From assembly GCA_032158295.1 (NCBI GenBank), contig CM063261.1, positions 6,010,001 through 6,074,000 of the forward strand: DNA of 64,000 nucleotides, written 5' to 3'. Under the pieces are notes generated by a model. The model had not been told where the DNA came from. It saw only the letters and a list, made by a program, of their open reading frames with translations, and searched no databases. Below, piece by piece: positions 25,701 to 33,131 of this stretch. The translations under genes and the position numbers were made by a program. Within the stretch, counting starts at the first letter, position 1. Each line of letters opens with the position of its first letter. The DNA is from Pycnopodia helianthoides. Lineage: Eukaryota > Echinodermata > Asteroidea > Forcipulatida > Asteriidae.

Positions 25701-28700
25701 TTACTCTGGGTGTCTGCTCTACCAACAAGGAAGGTAACAAGTGTTCTTCTTTTCAGTGCACTATTTATCAGTGTAAGAAATAACATCCTTCAAAAATGTA
25801 ATGAACTCGTTCATCAAACCAAGGTGCACTGTGCCTACTTGTTAGAATGAAACATGTTTCTCACTAGTTGTCCTTGTTTGACTTTTAGTCCCTTCATAAA
25901 ATTGCAGTACTTGATTTTTGCTAAAAATCAGAAAAAAAATGTAAGTTTATTGTTGGAAAGAATTTTGACGGATGACAATGTTTAACCATCTAATTCTGAA
26001 AGTTGGTCCAAAATGAAACTTCAGAATTTTCTTAACTATAGGAAAACAGCCATATAGGCTAATATTAAAATTAACTGTTACTATCAGTTTAGCAAAATGT
26101 GGTTGATGCATCTATAACTTATTATCTATTACCTTAACAGTTTCTTATCCTGTATCCTGTATGTCCACTCCAGAATATCACACTTGGGTCAGTCTAAGGA
26201 AGCTTGTGACAATACAATGAACAATGGCTGACTCATTCAAAAACACATCCATACTATTTCAAACCTGTGTTATAGACTGTACCGTTACTAGCCATTTAGG
26301 ACTCACACAAGTCTTTGCTTAAATACTAAAGTGACATACTGGATGGTAGGTGTTGTAGGGCAGACAATGTTGTTCCATCTATAATTTAAATGATAAATAA
26401 ATGATACCAGTGTTAAATTTAGTTACACTCCATAACTGCTGACTTGAAATTCGTAAATTTTAATGGTGGCTTTACAAGTTCTCTGCATAGAGTGTGTCTC
26501 TGAGTATTATATTTGCGGGTGTCATTTGACTTTTTAAAATTATTTTGGGGAATATAGAGACCAGGAGAACCAGCATGACTATTGGTCAATGATTGCAACT
26601 TGGTAGAATGAGACAGGATATTATATCACATTATATCATATAATTGTCTTTGTTTCTGATGTCATAGTTGCGTCAGCAAGGTGGAGAGTGGATCACTATG
26701 CCTGGTATGTGATGTCATCTTTGGAATCATTGACACTCAACTAGAGCTGAACAAAACAACAGTAAGTGTTCTTCTCAATCTCTGAAACTGCTATGAATAC
26801 ATTGTATAGGCAAGCAGAGTTGAATGTATGATTAATTGATTCTTACAAAGCATTACACAAATTCTTGCTAACACTGTATTCATCATCGTCATCAGGCTGT
26901 GTTCGTCTGTTGTTGGGTGAAGTCCTCATCTTGCAGTTTACGTTCTCTTCTCTTTGCTATTCTAGCCCAAGTTGTCGTGTTTGTGTTTGGTTGGATTTCG
27001 TTTCTCCATCTTCTCTTCTGTCTTCCTCTTCTTCTTTTTCCATTTCTAGGTTGCCATTGGGTTGGCCTCTTGGTCCACCTGTTATGTTTTCTTGATGAGT
27101 GTCCAGCCCATCTCCATTTCATTTCATTTCTTTTGTCCACTATGTCTTTGATCTTAGTTTTTTGCCTGATGTTTGTATGTTTTTCTTTGTTCCGTAGAGT
27201 TAGTCTGAGCATCTTCCTTTCCTTAGCTCTCTTGTGTTGATATTAATTTGTGTTCCATCTCTTTGGTTGTTGAGATTGAACACAAATTAATAACACTGTA
27301 TTATAAGTAATCAAAGAATACTACCTTAAACTACACTGTGTAATGGTTCTTTATCCATTTCTGATAAACAGATTCAAACATTTTTCTTGAAGCTAACCCA
27401 TGCAAAAATTCTTATGATTATCAAGACAACATTTTTCAGGCTTTGATTTTTGTTCAAAGATGAAGCTAAAGTAAATTCTCAAACTAGCTGACCTTCATCT
27501 AGAAGTAAGACTAAAGATTTCCATTTTATTACAGGCGGAAGTGACCAAGATGATTGAGAATGTTTGCACTGTACTTCCAGAGTCTCTCAATAAGCAGTGT
27601 ATGTCATTCCTGGACCTATATGGACCCATGTTTCTCAAACTCATTGTGGATTCTGAGCTGGAACCAAGTGACATCTGTAAAGAGATCAAACTATGCACCT
27701 CACTGAGTATGTTTTAGCTTTTGTGTCTTCTTTATCAGGGAGGAAAGTTTCTAAAACCTTTCACGATTTGGTTAGCGTATGTTAACTTACTATTTCATTG
27801 AGAGAAACACGAGTATTTGTATTTTTTTTATATTTATGAAGCAATATAGCATGTTATGAAAATAAGTAATTATTGCTCTTTGTGGAATTATTCGTACATA
27901 GCAAATATGTAAGTGAAATGAGGTTCGACTGAAATTTCCATCCAATAATTGCAGAAGGTTGAACAATTTGTGCAAATCTCTATTTTTGAGTTGATTCTTT
28001 ATATAATAGAATTTAATGAATTTTGTTGTGTCACATTTCATTCATCAACAGTGGGATAAAAATCCAACTTTATTTGTGTACCAAGAATTCTGCAAGAATT
28101 CAGATTTCCTCCTGATACTTAAATGTATCAAACCTTTTTTCTTGATTGAATTTGGTTAAATCAAACTTTTGTATTTGTTGGTTTATGTTAATGATTGTAG
28201 CAAGGCCCAAGCTAGGCAATGGAACAGCATCCTGTGCAACATGTAAGGAGATTGTGACTGCAGTGGAAGAGTTAGTTAATCAGAGTAAAGATGAAGTGAT
28301 TGATGAGATTGCTAAGGTCTGTAATCTCTTCCCTGTAGCTGACCAACAAGAGGTAATTATATACACTAACTATAAGTACATAAGATTGTCCATTGAGAAC
28401 AACTGGTTTATTCTGGATAGGGTATAAAACCAGCCTGTGATTCCAAGGCATTCGAGTACCAACCCTAGAGGAAAAGTTACCTGTATTTTGTCAAATGCTG
28501 TGTGATTGTGAAGTATTTATGAAGATTCTCTTTACATTGTGTGGAATATTACATTGGTTGGTGTGTGTGGAATATCACATTGGTTGGTATGTGTGGAATA
28601 TTACATTGGTTGGTATGTGTGGACTGGAATATTACATTGGTTGGTATGTGTGGAATATCACATTGGTTGGTATGTGTGGAATGTTACATTGTATGGTATG

Positions 28701-31700
28701 TGTGGACTGTGGAATATCACATTGGTTGGTATGTGTGGAATGTTACATTGTATGGTATGTGTGGACTGTGGAATATTACATTGGTTGGTATGTGTGGAAT
28801 AGTACAATGGTTTGTATGTCTGGACTGTGGAATATTACACTGGTTTATATGTGTGGACTGTGGAATGTTACCTTTGGTTGGTATGTGTGGAACATTTCTC
28901 AAAATTACCCCTAAGCCTTCAGATTCTTTTGAAAGAATTAAAGCAATCGCCTAGGAGAGAGAAAAACAATCCACATTGTGTTCAAATCTGTAGTTTTTAT
29001 TTCTGGCGATACACAGAGTTTGTAAACCTCCTGAATTGCATTGGGGGGTTCTGGGTCTAGAACAAGGGGGAAGCTAGGCCTGCAAACCATTTTCATTTTT
29101 AAACCATTTTTGCATTCCACAAATCTCTTACCTAAAGAAGAAAGTTAAACAAAATAATTTAAATTTTTGAACAGATTATAAACAAATAAGTGAAATCACT
29201 ACTCTTATCATTCCTGAGATTTATTGAATGTCTCATAGTGTATTTTTGCATAACTAGGGTATAATACTGTAGCTTTTGAGGTGTGTCAGTGTTTTATGTG
29301 TAAATAAATGTTTCTGTATTTATTTTCCAGTGCAAAAATTACGTTGAGGTGTATGGACCATACATCTTAGATCTTCTGTTAGAAGAGGTTTTCACTCCAA
29401 GTGAAATATGTCAGGTAAGGCTAGGAAAGAGACACTGTATCCACTCTCCAAATACATCAATGAGTTAGGACTGATAGTGACTTCCTAATTGTTTCATACT
29501 GAGAGTTAATACATCTCAAAGTAACTAGTTTTTGATCATTCTAAGTGATAAAAGTTGCTGTTTCTTTATTCAAGGATTGTTTTTTTGGGGGAAAAGTGAA
29601 CCATTGGTTTGAAGTATCACATCCTTTCATTCTGTCAAAAGTGTACACCTTTTTAGGCCACCTATCTTCATGTTTACCATAATTACCTATCAAAACACTT
29701 CCTCCGTGGCTGTAATATATGTAGGAACTTAGAAATAGAGTATTATTACCAACCTAAAGTAGTTCCTTGGTAAGGTTTTAATCATAAAATGTCATTGTTC
29801 ACCTTGAGTAATTGCTTATTGTATAGTTATAGAGGACTTTCATTTTACCACTTTTAATTACCTTTTAATTACTCGTTTATTCAATTATTACAATTGGTGC
29901 ATTGATAATTCAAGGAGTATGTGAATCGGTCAGTAACCCCCATAGACTTTAGAGAGTCGACTCGCAGCAGGCCACATGAACGGAAGAAGCCAATGTTCTT
30001 AGAAGTTAGTTTCATCGTGAGAGTTGAAGATGTCAATAGAACCCAGAATTATCAGAGCTCATTGAGTAGAAGAAGTTGTCAGTGGTACCCACGATTTGTT
30101 GGGTATTGAGAAGGCTGTGTTGTGCTGTTCACTTTCAGAACTGATTTAGTGTTAATTCTGTGTCATTCACACTAATTTTTTTTCCTGATTTATCTGGATT
30201 TATTTGGATTTATTTGGATTAATACTACTGGATTCAACTACTTGTTATCCCCCAATAAGAATAAATGACTACAAACTAATGACGACAGTCTGCTTGAACT
30301 GTTTTCCCCTAATCGGATGGAGTTATCTCTCAACCCTGATGACATGCAACAATAGTCACTACAAAGAGATTCGCCTCCTCGCATGACTCCCCAAAAGTAG
30401 AAACAAAAAAAAACTTAATTCAAACTGTTTTGTAACCATAAACTTAGTCCAACAATTAAGATTTCTTTTGCAGGTTTGTGTTAAATGTGTAGTTTAAAAT
30501 CTTTTTCTTTTACAATCAATAAACTTTTAATTTGTTTCATAATTACTCAGGTTCTGAGAATGTGCCCCAAGTCCCTGGAAGGACTCCTGAAGGTTGATGC
30601 ATGTAAATTTGGACCAACATACTGGTGTGCAAGCAAGCAAAAGGCCATCAAATGTGGTGTAAGTTGAACATTATATATATTTGTTTGTATATAAATAAAT
30701 ATCAAAATGTCTCTGCAAGGTTTTTTTTTCTGGGCAGTGAAGCAAGAAACTTCTATCTGTTTTTTTAAAAATTGTCCATGCATTGCAGACAGGGACCCAT
30801 GGAGTTATATAATAGAACATCTATGTGGCTAGTGGTTGCTGTGTAGGCATTGTAGTCAGGAACCTCTAAGTGGCTAGGTGGTTGTTGTGTAGGCATTGCA
30901 GTCAAAAACCTCTAAGTGGCTAGTGGTTGCTGTGTAGGCATTCTAGTCAGGAACATCTATGTGGCTAGTGGTTGTTGTGTAGGCATTGCAGTCACAAACC
31001 TCTAAGTGGCTAGTGGTTGCTGTGTAGGCATTGTAGTCAGGAACATCTATGTGGCTATTGGTTGCTGTGTAGGCATTGTAGTCAGGAACATCTATGTGGC
31101 TAGTGGTTGTTGTGTAGGCATTGCAGTCACAAACCTCTAAGTGGCTAGTGGTTGCTGTGTAGGGATTGTAGTCAGGAACATCTATGTGGCTAGTGGTTGT
31201 TGTGTAGGCATTGTAGTCAGGAACCTTGATGTGGCTAGTGGTTGCTGTGTAGGCATTGTAGTCAGGAACATCTATGTGGCTACTGGTTGCTGTGTAGGCA
31301 TTGTAGTCAGGAACATCTATGTGGCTATTGGTTGCTGTGTAGGCATTGTAGTCAGGAACATCTATGTGGCTACTGGTTGCTGTGTAGGCATTGTAGTCAG
31401 GAACATCTATGTGGCTAGTGGTTGTTGTGTAGGCATTGTAGTCAGGAACATATATGTGGCTAGTGGTTGTTGTGTAGGCATTGTAGTCAGGAACATCTAT
31501 GTGGCTAGTGGTTGTTGTGTAGGCATTGTAGTCAAGAACCTCTATGTGGCTATTGGTTGCTGTGTAGGCATTGTAGTCAGGAACATCTATGTGGCTAGTG
31601 GTTGTTGTGTAGGCATTGTAGTCAGGAACCTCTATGTGGCTAGTGGTTGTTGTGTAGGCATTGCAGTCAAGAACCTCTATGTGGCTAGTGGTTGCTGTGT

Positions 31701-33131
31701 AGGCATTGTAGTCAGGAACCTCTATGTGGCTAGTGGTTGCTGTGTAGGCATTGTAGTCAGGAACCTCTAAGTGGCTAGTGGTTGCTGTGTAGGCATTGTA
31801 GTCAGGAACATCTATATGGCTAGTGGTTGTTGTGCAGGCATTGCAGTCAAAAACCTCTAAGTGGCTAGTGGTTGCTGTGTAGGCATTGTAGTCAGGAACA
31901 TCTATGTGGCTAGTGGTTGTTGTGTAGGCATTGCAGTCACAAACCTCTAAGTGGCTAGTGGTTGCTGTGTAGGCATTGTAGTCAGGAACATCTATGTGGC
32001 TAGTGGTTGTTGTGTAGGCATTGTAGTCAGGAACCTCTAAGTGGCTAGTGGTTGCTGTGTAGGCATTGTAGTCAGGAACATCTATGTGGCTATTGGTTGC
32101 TGTGTAGGCATTGTAGTCAGGAACATCTATGTGGCTACTGGTTGCTGTGTAGGCATTGTAGTCAGGAACATCTATGTGGCTATTGGTTGTTGTGTAGGCA
32201 TTGTAGTCAGGAACATCTATGTGGCTATTGGTTGCTGTGTAGGCATTGTAGTCAGGAACATCTATGTGGCTACTGGTTGTTGTGTAGGCATTGTAGTCAG
32301 GAACATCTATGTGGCTAGTTGTTGTTGTGTAGGCATTGTAGTCAGGAACATCTATGTGGCTACTGGTTGTTGTGTAGGCATTGTAGTCAGGAACATCTAT
32401 GTGGCTAGTGGTTGCTGTGTAGGCATTGTAGTCAGGAACATATATCTGGCTATTGGTTGTTGTGTAGGCATTGTAGTCAAAAACCTCGAATTGGCTAGTG
32501 GTTGTTGTGTAGGCAATATATATAATTTTGGCTACTTGGTTTGTGTCAGAGAGACTTGTGTCCGGGTGTATATCCAATATCTTTTAACATGATTGGCATA
32601 TAATTATTTCGGGTCGATTAAAATTTTGTAATTTTTATGCTATTGTGTTATAATTTTGGGCTTCAGTTGAATTTTTAAGTCTGCGTGCTTCACGTCTCTT
32701 CATCTAAATATTCAAGTCATTATAACTAAGTCAATTAATTAATGATGTTAAGCGAATTACATTTAACAACAACTTCATGACCTAAGCTGTGATATGATAT
32801 AGGATATGACTCTTATGTACTAAGCTAAGCATAACTTTTGGAGGCCACAAATTCATGTATTTTTGAGGGATGAAAGAAGATGAAGAAAAGCAAACAAATA
32901 TCTTTACGAAAAAAACAATAGCTGTTTCGACTGTTATGCCAGAGCATCTAATAACCAATGTTTTTTAAACCAAGTTTTCTAAATTTGTTCAAATTTTCAA
33001 ACAAATAAGATGATTGCTGAAGTAAATACAAATTGAACCAGCCTGCATTAAGATGATTAATCCTCTTCTCCATTCTTTGATGCTTTTTTCCTTAGGCTGT
33101 TGAGCACTGTAGTCGCCATGTTTGGATTTAA
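1655..33131 (+). CDS. PSAP: prosaposin-like polyprotein gene, 5' end outside window, 34 exons
   Basis: Precursor of saposins, small glycoproteins that in known animals present sphingolipids to lysosomal hydrolases. Exons in the window: 1655-1735, 1954-2031, 4072-4191, 4397-4471, 4684-4770, 5590-5706, 5943-6029, 6568-6654, 7137-7256, 9423-9509, 10836-10922, 11782-11901, 13864-13950, 14730-14769, 14865-14971, 15167-15335, 16436-16533, 17101-17272, 18798-18895, 19461-19632, 21153-21250, 21815-21986, 23444-23541, 23775-23946, 24186-24286, 24411-24576, 24952-25061, 25556-25740, 26668-26761, 27535-27706, 28201-28352, 29331-29414, 30551-30658, 33096-33131. They sum to 3837 nt, an exact multiple of three, ending in TAA. 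Every SapB unit shows the six-cysteine pattern (C-x2-C, two central Cys, C-x5-C). The final SapA domain (GPTYWC ... AVEHCSRHVW) is the hallmark of prosaposin. Vertebrate prosaposin has four SapB domains, against thirteen plus a partial one here. The signal peptide and any N-terminal SapA lie upstream. Whether exons before and after 14.7 kb belong to one transcript is inferred from compatible phase. Confidence 0.85.
1954..4471 (+). CDS. SapB domain 2 (three exons)
   Basis: Exons 1954-2031, 4072-4191 and 4397-4471, all phase 0. The first gives DPCTDC and the sequon N-V-T just before its end. The second gives the central pair (VCQMLG ... DNC) and the YINTYGP helix typical of SapB_2. The third ends the domain with QICKDIGLC and finishes with two lysines, a possible cleavage border before domain 3. 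The two introns are 2040 and 205 nt. Confidence 0.88.
2032..4071. other. intron with SINE-like and foldback DNA
   Basis: The intron between the first two exons of domain 2. It includes a fragment near 2130-2260 resembling the SINE-like sequence at 6180-6430 (shared CCATCAGGT and the TGGGTTTTT run), and the palindromic element at about 3500-3770. No exon was found. Confidence 0.5.
3500..3770. mobile_element. foldback MITE-like element, copy 1
   Basis: Two arms (about 3515-3625 and 3635-3750) are inverted copies, meeting around the words GGCCATTTTATGGAG and CTCCACAAAATGGCC. The arm sequence GATGTTTTAAAAGTAGA is shared with the element at 34755-34974, so they are one family. Confidence 0.7.
4684..6029 (+). 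CDS. SapB domain 3 (three exons)
   Basis: Exons 4684-4770, 5590-5706 and 5943-6029, phase 0. Cysteine motifs in order are DPCVNC, ACTGLG ... TIC and MVCSYLGQC, with a sequon N-K-S in the same place as in domain 2. The middle exon is one codon shorter than its relatives (39 instead of 40), and the YxxxYGP motif is replaced by EVALFEPE. Confidence 0.87.
4875..4978. repeat. inverted repeat with perfect 36-bp palindrome
   Basis: Bases 4912-4947 form a perfect palindrome centred on ACTAGT (half site ATTGGAAGTTGACAAACT). The wider 4875-4978 continues as an imperfect hairpin (GACAGTTGATATCAG against CTAATATCGACTGTC). It lies in an intron of domain 3. Confidence 0.75.
6180..6430 (+). mobile_element. 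SINE-like element
   Basis: Contains a B-box-like word GGTTTGAATCCC, followed by a body with TGGGTTTTTCCTCCCAC and an A-rich end (TGAAATAAATTAAAAC). This is typical layout for a tRNA-derived SINE; the family is not identified. Confidence 0.45.
6568..9509 (+). CDS. SapB domain 4 (three exons)
   Basis: Exons 6568-6654, 7137-7256 and 9423-9509, phase 0. Motifs are DICTDC, LCESLG ... DIC followed by YINQYGP, and TICKGLEMC. The sequon N-Q-T is retained. The last intron (7257-9422) carries a TIR transposon of about 1.9 kb. The domain ends in two lysines. Confidence 0.87.
7363..9278. mobile_element. non-autonomous TIR DNA transposon (~1.9 kb)
   Basis: Begins GTGACCCGCTCTGCAAAAAA and ends with the inverse TTTTTTGCAGAGCGGGTCAC; the match extends about 36 bp with one or two differences. 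Flanking TA is compatible with a Tc1/mariner-type target, but this is not proven. Inside are a short acidic open frame (8443-8216, minus) with no known motif and an inner inverted pair CAACCTCGTCCCC / GGGGACGAGGTTG (8595-8675). The same GGGGACGAGGTTG word recurs at 43646. Confidence 0.75.
9675..10600. mobile_element. possible element with repeated ATAAGCCGC words
   Basis: Words such as AATATAAGCCGCAG recur at 9690 and 10518. The ends (TTATCTGAATATAAGCCG, and inverted TTTTCGGACCATAAGCTG) look like degraded terminal inverted repeats. No coding content was recognised. It is in an intron between domains 4 and 5. Confidence 0.35.
10836..13950 (+). CDS. SapB domain 5 (three exons)
   Basis: Exons 10836-10922, 11782-11901 and 13864-13950, phase 0. 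Motifs are DACKDC with sequon N-S-T, LCEALG ... DMC with YIKKYG, and QICTGAKLC. The introns contain SINE copies and a Penelope-like remnant. This is the last domain built from three phase-0 exons before the architecture changes. Confidence 0.86.
10985..11165 (-). mobile_element. tRNA-derived SINE, copy A
   Basis: On the minus strand it reads GGGAGATCGACCAACATTG, then GGCTAGATGGCTCAG (A box), GGTTGCAGGTGCAAGT (B box), and a 3' tail TTGTTCAACCCAAAATTATT ending near TTTCCCTTGTGGTTG. The same head and tail occur in the copies at 11395, 49161 and 58985. Confidence 0.65.
11280..11360 (-). mobile_element. SINE 3' tail fragment
   Basis: Carries only the family's tail (plus strand: CACAAAGGGAAACTGACTGG ... 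TTTTGGGTTGAACAAAA). Confidence 0.5.
11395..11590 (+). mobile_element. tRNA-derived SINE, copy B
   Basis: Reads GCTAGATAGCTCAGCTGG (A box) and GGTCGCAGGCTCAAGT (B box). The tRNA-like part lacks a pairing acceptor stem, so it is not a functional tRNA. Confidence 0.6.
12600..13680 (-). mobile_element. Penelope-like retroelement remnant (RT start and GIY-YIG end)
   Basis: The minus strand, read with frame breaks, shows ILKADKGYALVVMDRTNYY (13640-13560), typical of the start of the Penelope-type reverse transcriptase. It then shows WLKENGYRP, FIGETGRDL (the GIY-YIG core), KSAIVKHYADLDHGVDWE and EAIEIHR (about 12870-12660). The order fits a Penelope-like element with its endonuclease at the C terminus. 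Several stops and a large internal deletion make it inactive. It sits in the last intron of domain 5. Confidence 0.75.
13951..14729. other. intron between domain 5 and the linker exon
   Basis: Contains a G-rich hairpin (GGGGGCACATGCCCCC, 14118-14133) and purine-rich low-complexity sequence to about 14180, probably the edge of an old transposon. No exon was found. Confidence 0.4.
14730..14769 (+). CDS. phase-switching linker exon
   Basis: A 40-nt exon with acceptor ataacag and donor gtgagt that enters in phase 0 and leaves in phase 1. It encodes a short hydrophobic linker (VSAVELIPALPVL). It is the only exon visible that can join the phase-0 module upstream to the phase-1 module downstream, which is the main argument for one continuous gene. 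No methionine lies in it. Confidence 0.6.
14865..15335 (+). CDS. SapB domain 6 (two exons)
   Basis: Exons 14865-14971 (enters phase 1) and 15167-15335 (leaves phase 1). From here on the central and C-terminal parts of the domain share one exon. Motifs are SDCTMC, KVCSLL ... DSC and YLCQLIKVC. There is no sequon at the position used in domains 2-5. Confidence 0.87.
15430..16215. repeat. degenerate 34-bp-type minisatellite
   Basis: Diverged units on the theme CTCAAACTGCCC..AAACCACCCTGCCTGTTACTC. This is the oldest-looking member of the array family; the cleaner versions lie at 17685, 20041 and 22399. It precedes domain 7. Confidence 0.8.
16436..17272 (+). CDS. SapB domain 7, cassette copy 1
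   Basis: Exons 16436-16533 and 17101-17272, phase 1 at both borders. Motifs are VECVLC, KVCSFL ... SDC with QYTPE, and EICAVLKLC. This is the first of four near-identical copies (domains 7-10). Because both borders are phase 1, a copy can be added or lost without breaking the frame. Confidence 0.88.
17685..18596. repeat. 34-bp minisatellite in cassette 1
   Basis: About 17 clean units (CCACCCTGCCTGTTACTCCT + CAAACTACCAGAAA) to about 18270, then degenerate units ending at a T-run. The period is not a multiple of three, so one array leaves all three plus frames open; these frames are not genes. Confidence 0.92.
18798..19632 (+). CDS. SapB domain 8, cassette copy 2
   Basis: Exons 18798-18895 and 19461-19632. 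The translation is identical to domain 7 as far as I can read it, and the 565-nt internal intron is nearly the same base for base. This indicates very recent duplication or ongoing gene conversion. Confidence 0.88.
20041..20940. repeat. 34-bp minisatellite in cassette 2
   Basis: The same unit and the same degenerate tail as cassette 1, about 17 clean units, with small indels in single units. Confidence 0.92.
21153..21986 (+). CDS. SapB domain 9, cassette copy 3
   Basis: Exons 21153-21250 and 21815-21986. It differs from copies 1 and 2 by one visible residue (EVCAVL instead of EICAVL), a silent GCC to GCT change, and a few bases after the donor. Confidence 0.88.
22399..23228. repeat. 34-bp minisatellite in cassette 3
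   Basis: The same unit with about 15 clean copies, so the copy number differs from cassettes 1 and 2 while the flanks are nearly identical. Confidence 0.92.
23444..23946 (+). CDS. SapB domain 10, cassette copy 4
   Basis: Exons 23444-23541 and 23775-23946. One residue differs in the first exon (SVAEEV instead of SVVEEV). The internal intron is only 233 nt against 564-567 in the other copies, so a block of roughly 330 nt is missing. This is the most diverged cassette. Confidence 0.88.
24186..24576 (+). CDS. SapB domain 11 (two exons)
   Basis: Exons 24186-24286 and 24411-24576, phase 1 borders. Motifs are NCGLC, EVCSKL ... TDC with RYLPE, and KLCAVLGLC. A strong pyrimidine tract (24115-24170) precedes the first exon. 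A second possible donor lies 10 nt after the one chosen (gtaagacagcaggtaatt). Confidence 0.86.
24952..25740 (+). CDS. SapB domain 12 (two exons)
   Basis: Exons 24952-25061 and 25556-25740. Motifs are AECMIC with sequon N-A-S, MVCSKI ... SEC with DYTKP, and QLCVTLGVC. The end of the second exon is uncertain. The donor that fits the family's phase pattern is gtaaca at 25734, but only the weaker gtgttc at 25741 keeps the frame into domain 13. Confidence 0.78.
26668..27706 (+). CDS. SapB domain 13 (two exons)
   Basis: Exons 26668-26761 and 27535-27706. Motifs are SLCLVC with sequon N-K-T, NVCTVL ... KQC with LYGPM, and DICKEIKLC. The first exon needs one base to complete its first codon, unlike the two-base entry of its relatives. 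An upstream in-frame TGA excludes an earlier start. The second exon ends in phase 1 as expected. The intron between them holds an RTE-like LINE fragment. Confidence 0.8.
26892..27240 (-). mobile_element. RTE-like LINE C-terminal fragment
   Basis: The minus-strand open frame carries WRWAGHSSRKHNRW, RGRQKRRWRNEI and TWARIAKRRE. This is the conserved tail of RTE or related non-LTR reverse transcriptases (R-x-W-x-D/N-x-I block). It is a fragment only. It is followed by a hairpin 27239-27294 (TTAATTTGTGTTC / GAACACAAATTAA). Confidence 0.65.
28201..30568 (+). CDS. SapB domain 14 (different intron positions)
   Basis: Exons 28201-28352 and 29331-29414, plus the first six codons of exon 30551-30658. 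Motifs are SCATC with sequon N-Q-S, KVCNLF, then KNYVEVYGPY, EICQ and VLRMC. Here the first two thirds of the domain share an exon and the break falls just before the fourth cysteine. A further break falls between the fifth and sixth. This third architecture marks the last SapB unit. Confidence 0.86.
28535..28895. repeat. 26-bp minisatellite (GGTTGGTATGTGTGGAATATTACATT)
   Basis: Unit in two halves: GGTTGGTATGTGT and GGAATATTACATT, with a longer variant that adds GACTGTG. About 13 units in the intron of domain 14. Overlapping open frames in it are by-products of the repeat. Confidence 0.88.
30551..33131 (+). CDS. C-terminal SapA domain and stop
   Basis: Exons 30551-30658 and 33096-33131. The first ends in AIKCG with donor gtaagt; read through, it would stop two codons later, so splicing is required. 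The second encodes AVEHCSRHVWI and then TAA. Together they make the SapA signature GPTYWC ... CxAVEHC seen at the C terminus of animal prosaposins, where it contributes to lysosomal targeting. The 2.4-kb intron between them carries the 45-bp tandem array. Confidence 0.9.
30815..32515. repeat. 45-bp minisatellite, ~37 units
   Basis: Unit GTGGCTAGTGGTTGCTGTGT + AGGCATTGTAGTCAGG + AACATCTAT. The period is a multiple of three and a minus-strand open frame of 544 codons runs through it (32577-30943; 15-residue repeat DYNAYTATTSHIDVP). It lies inside the last intron of the prosaposin-like gene. Replacement changes are common between units and no signal peptide or partner exon is visible, so coding is unlikely. 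Confidence 0.92.

Noticed and set aside
28495..28954. Trp- and Cys-rich open frames
   Set aside because: Product of the 26-bp array in an intron.
31141..32592. Plus-strand open frames with a repeated CCVGIVVRN motif
   Set aside because: Read-through of the 45-bp array in an intron; no exon junctions or conserved domain.
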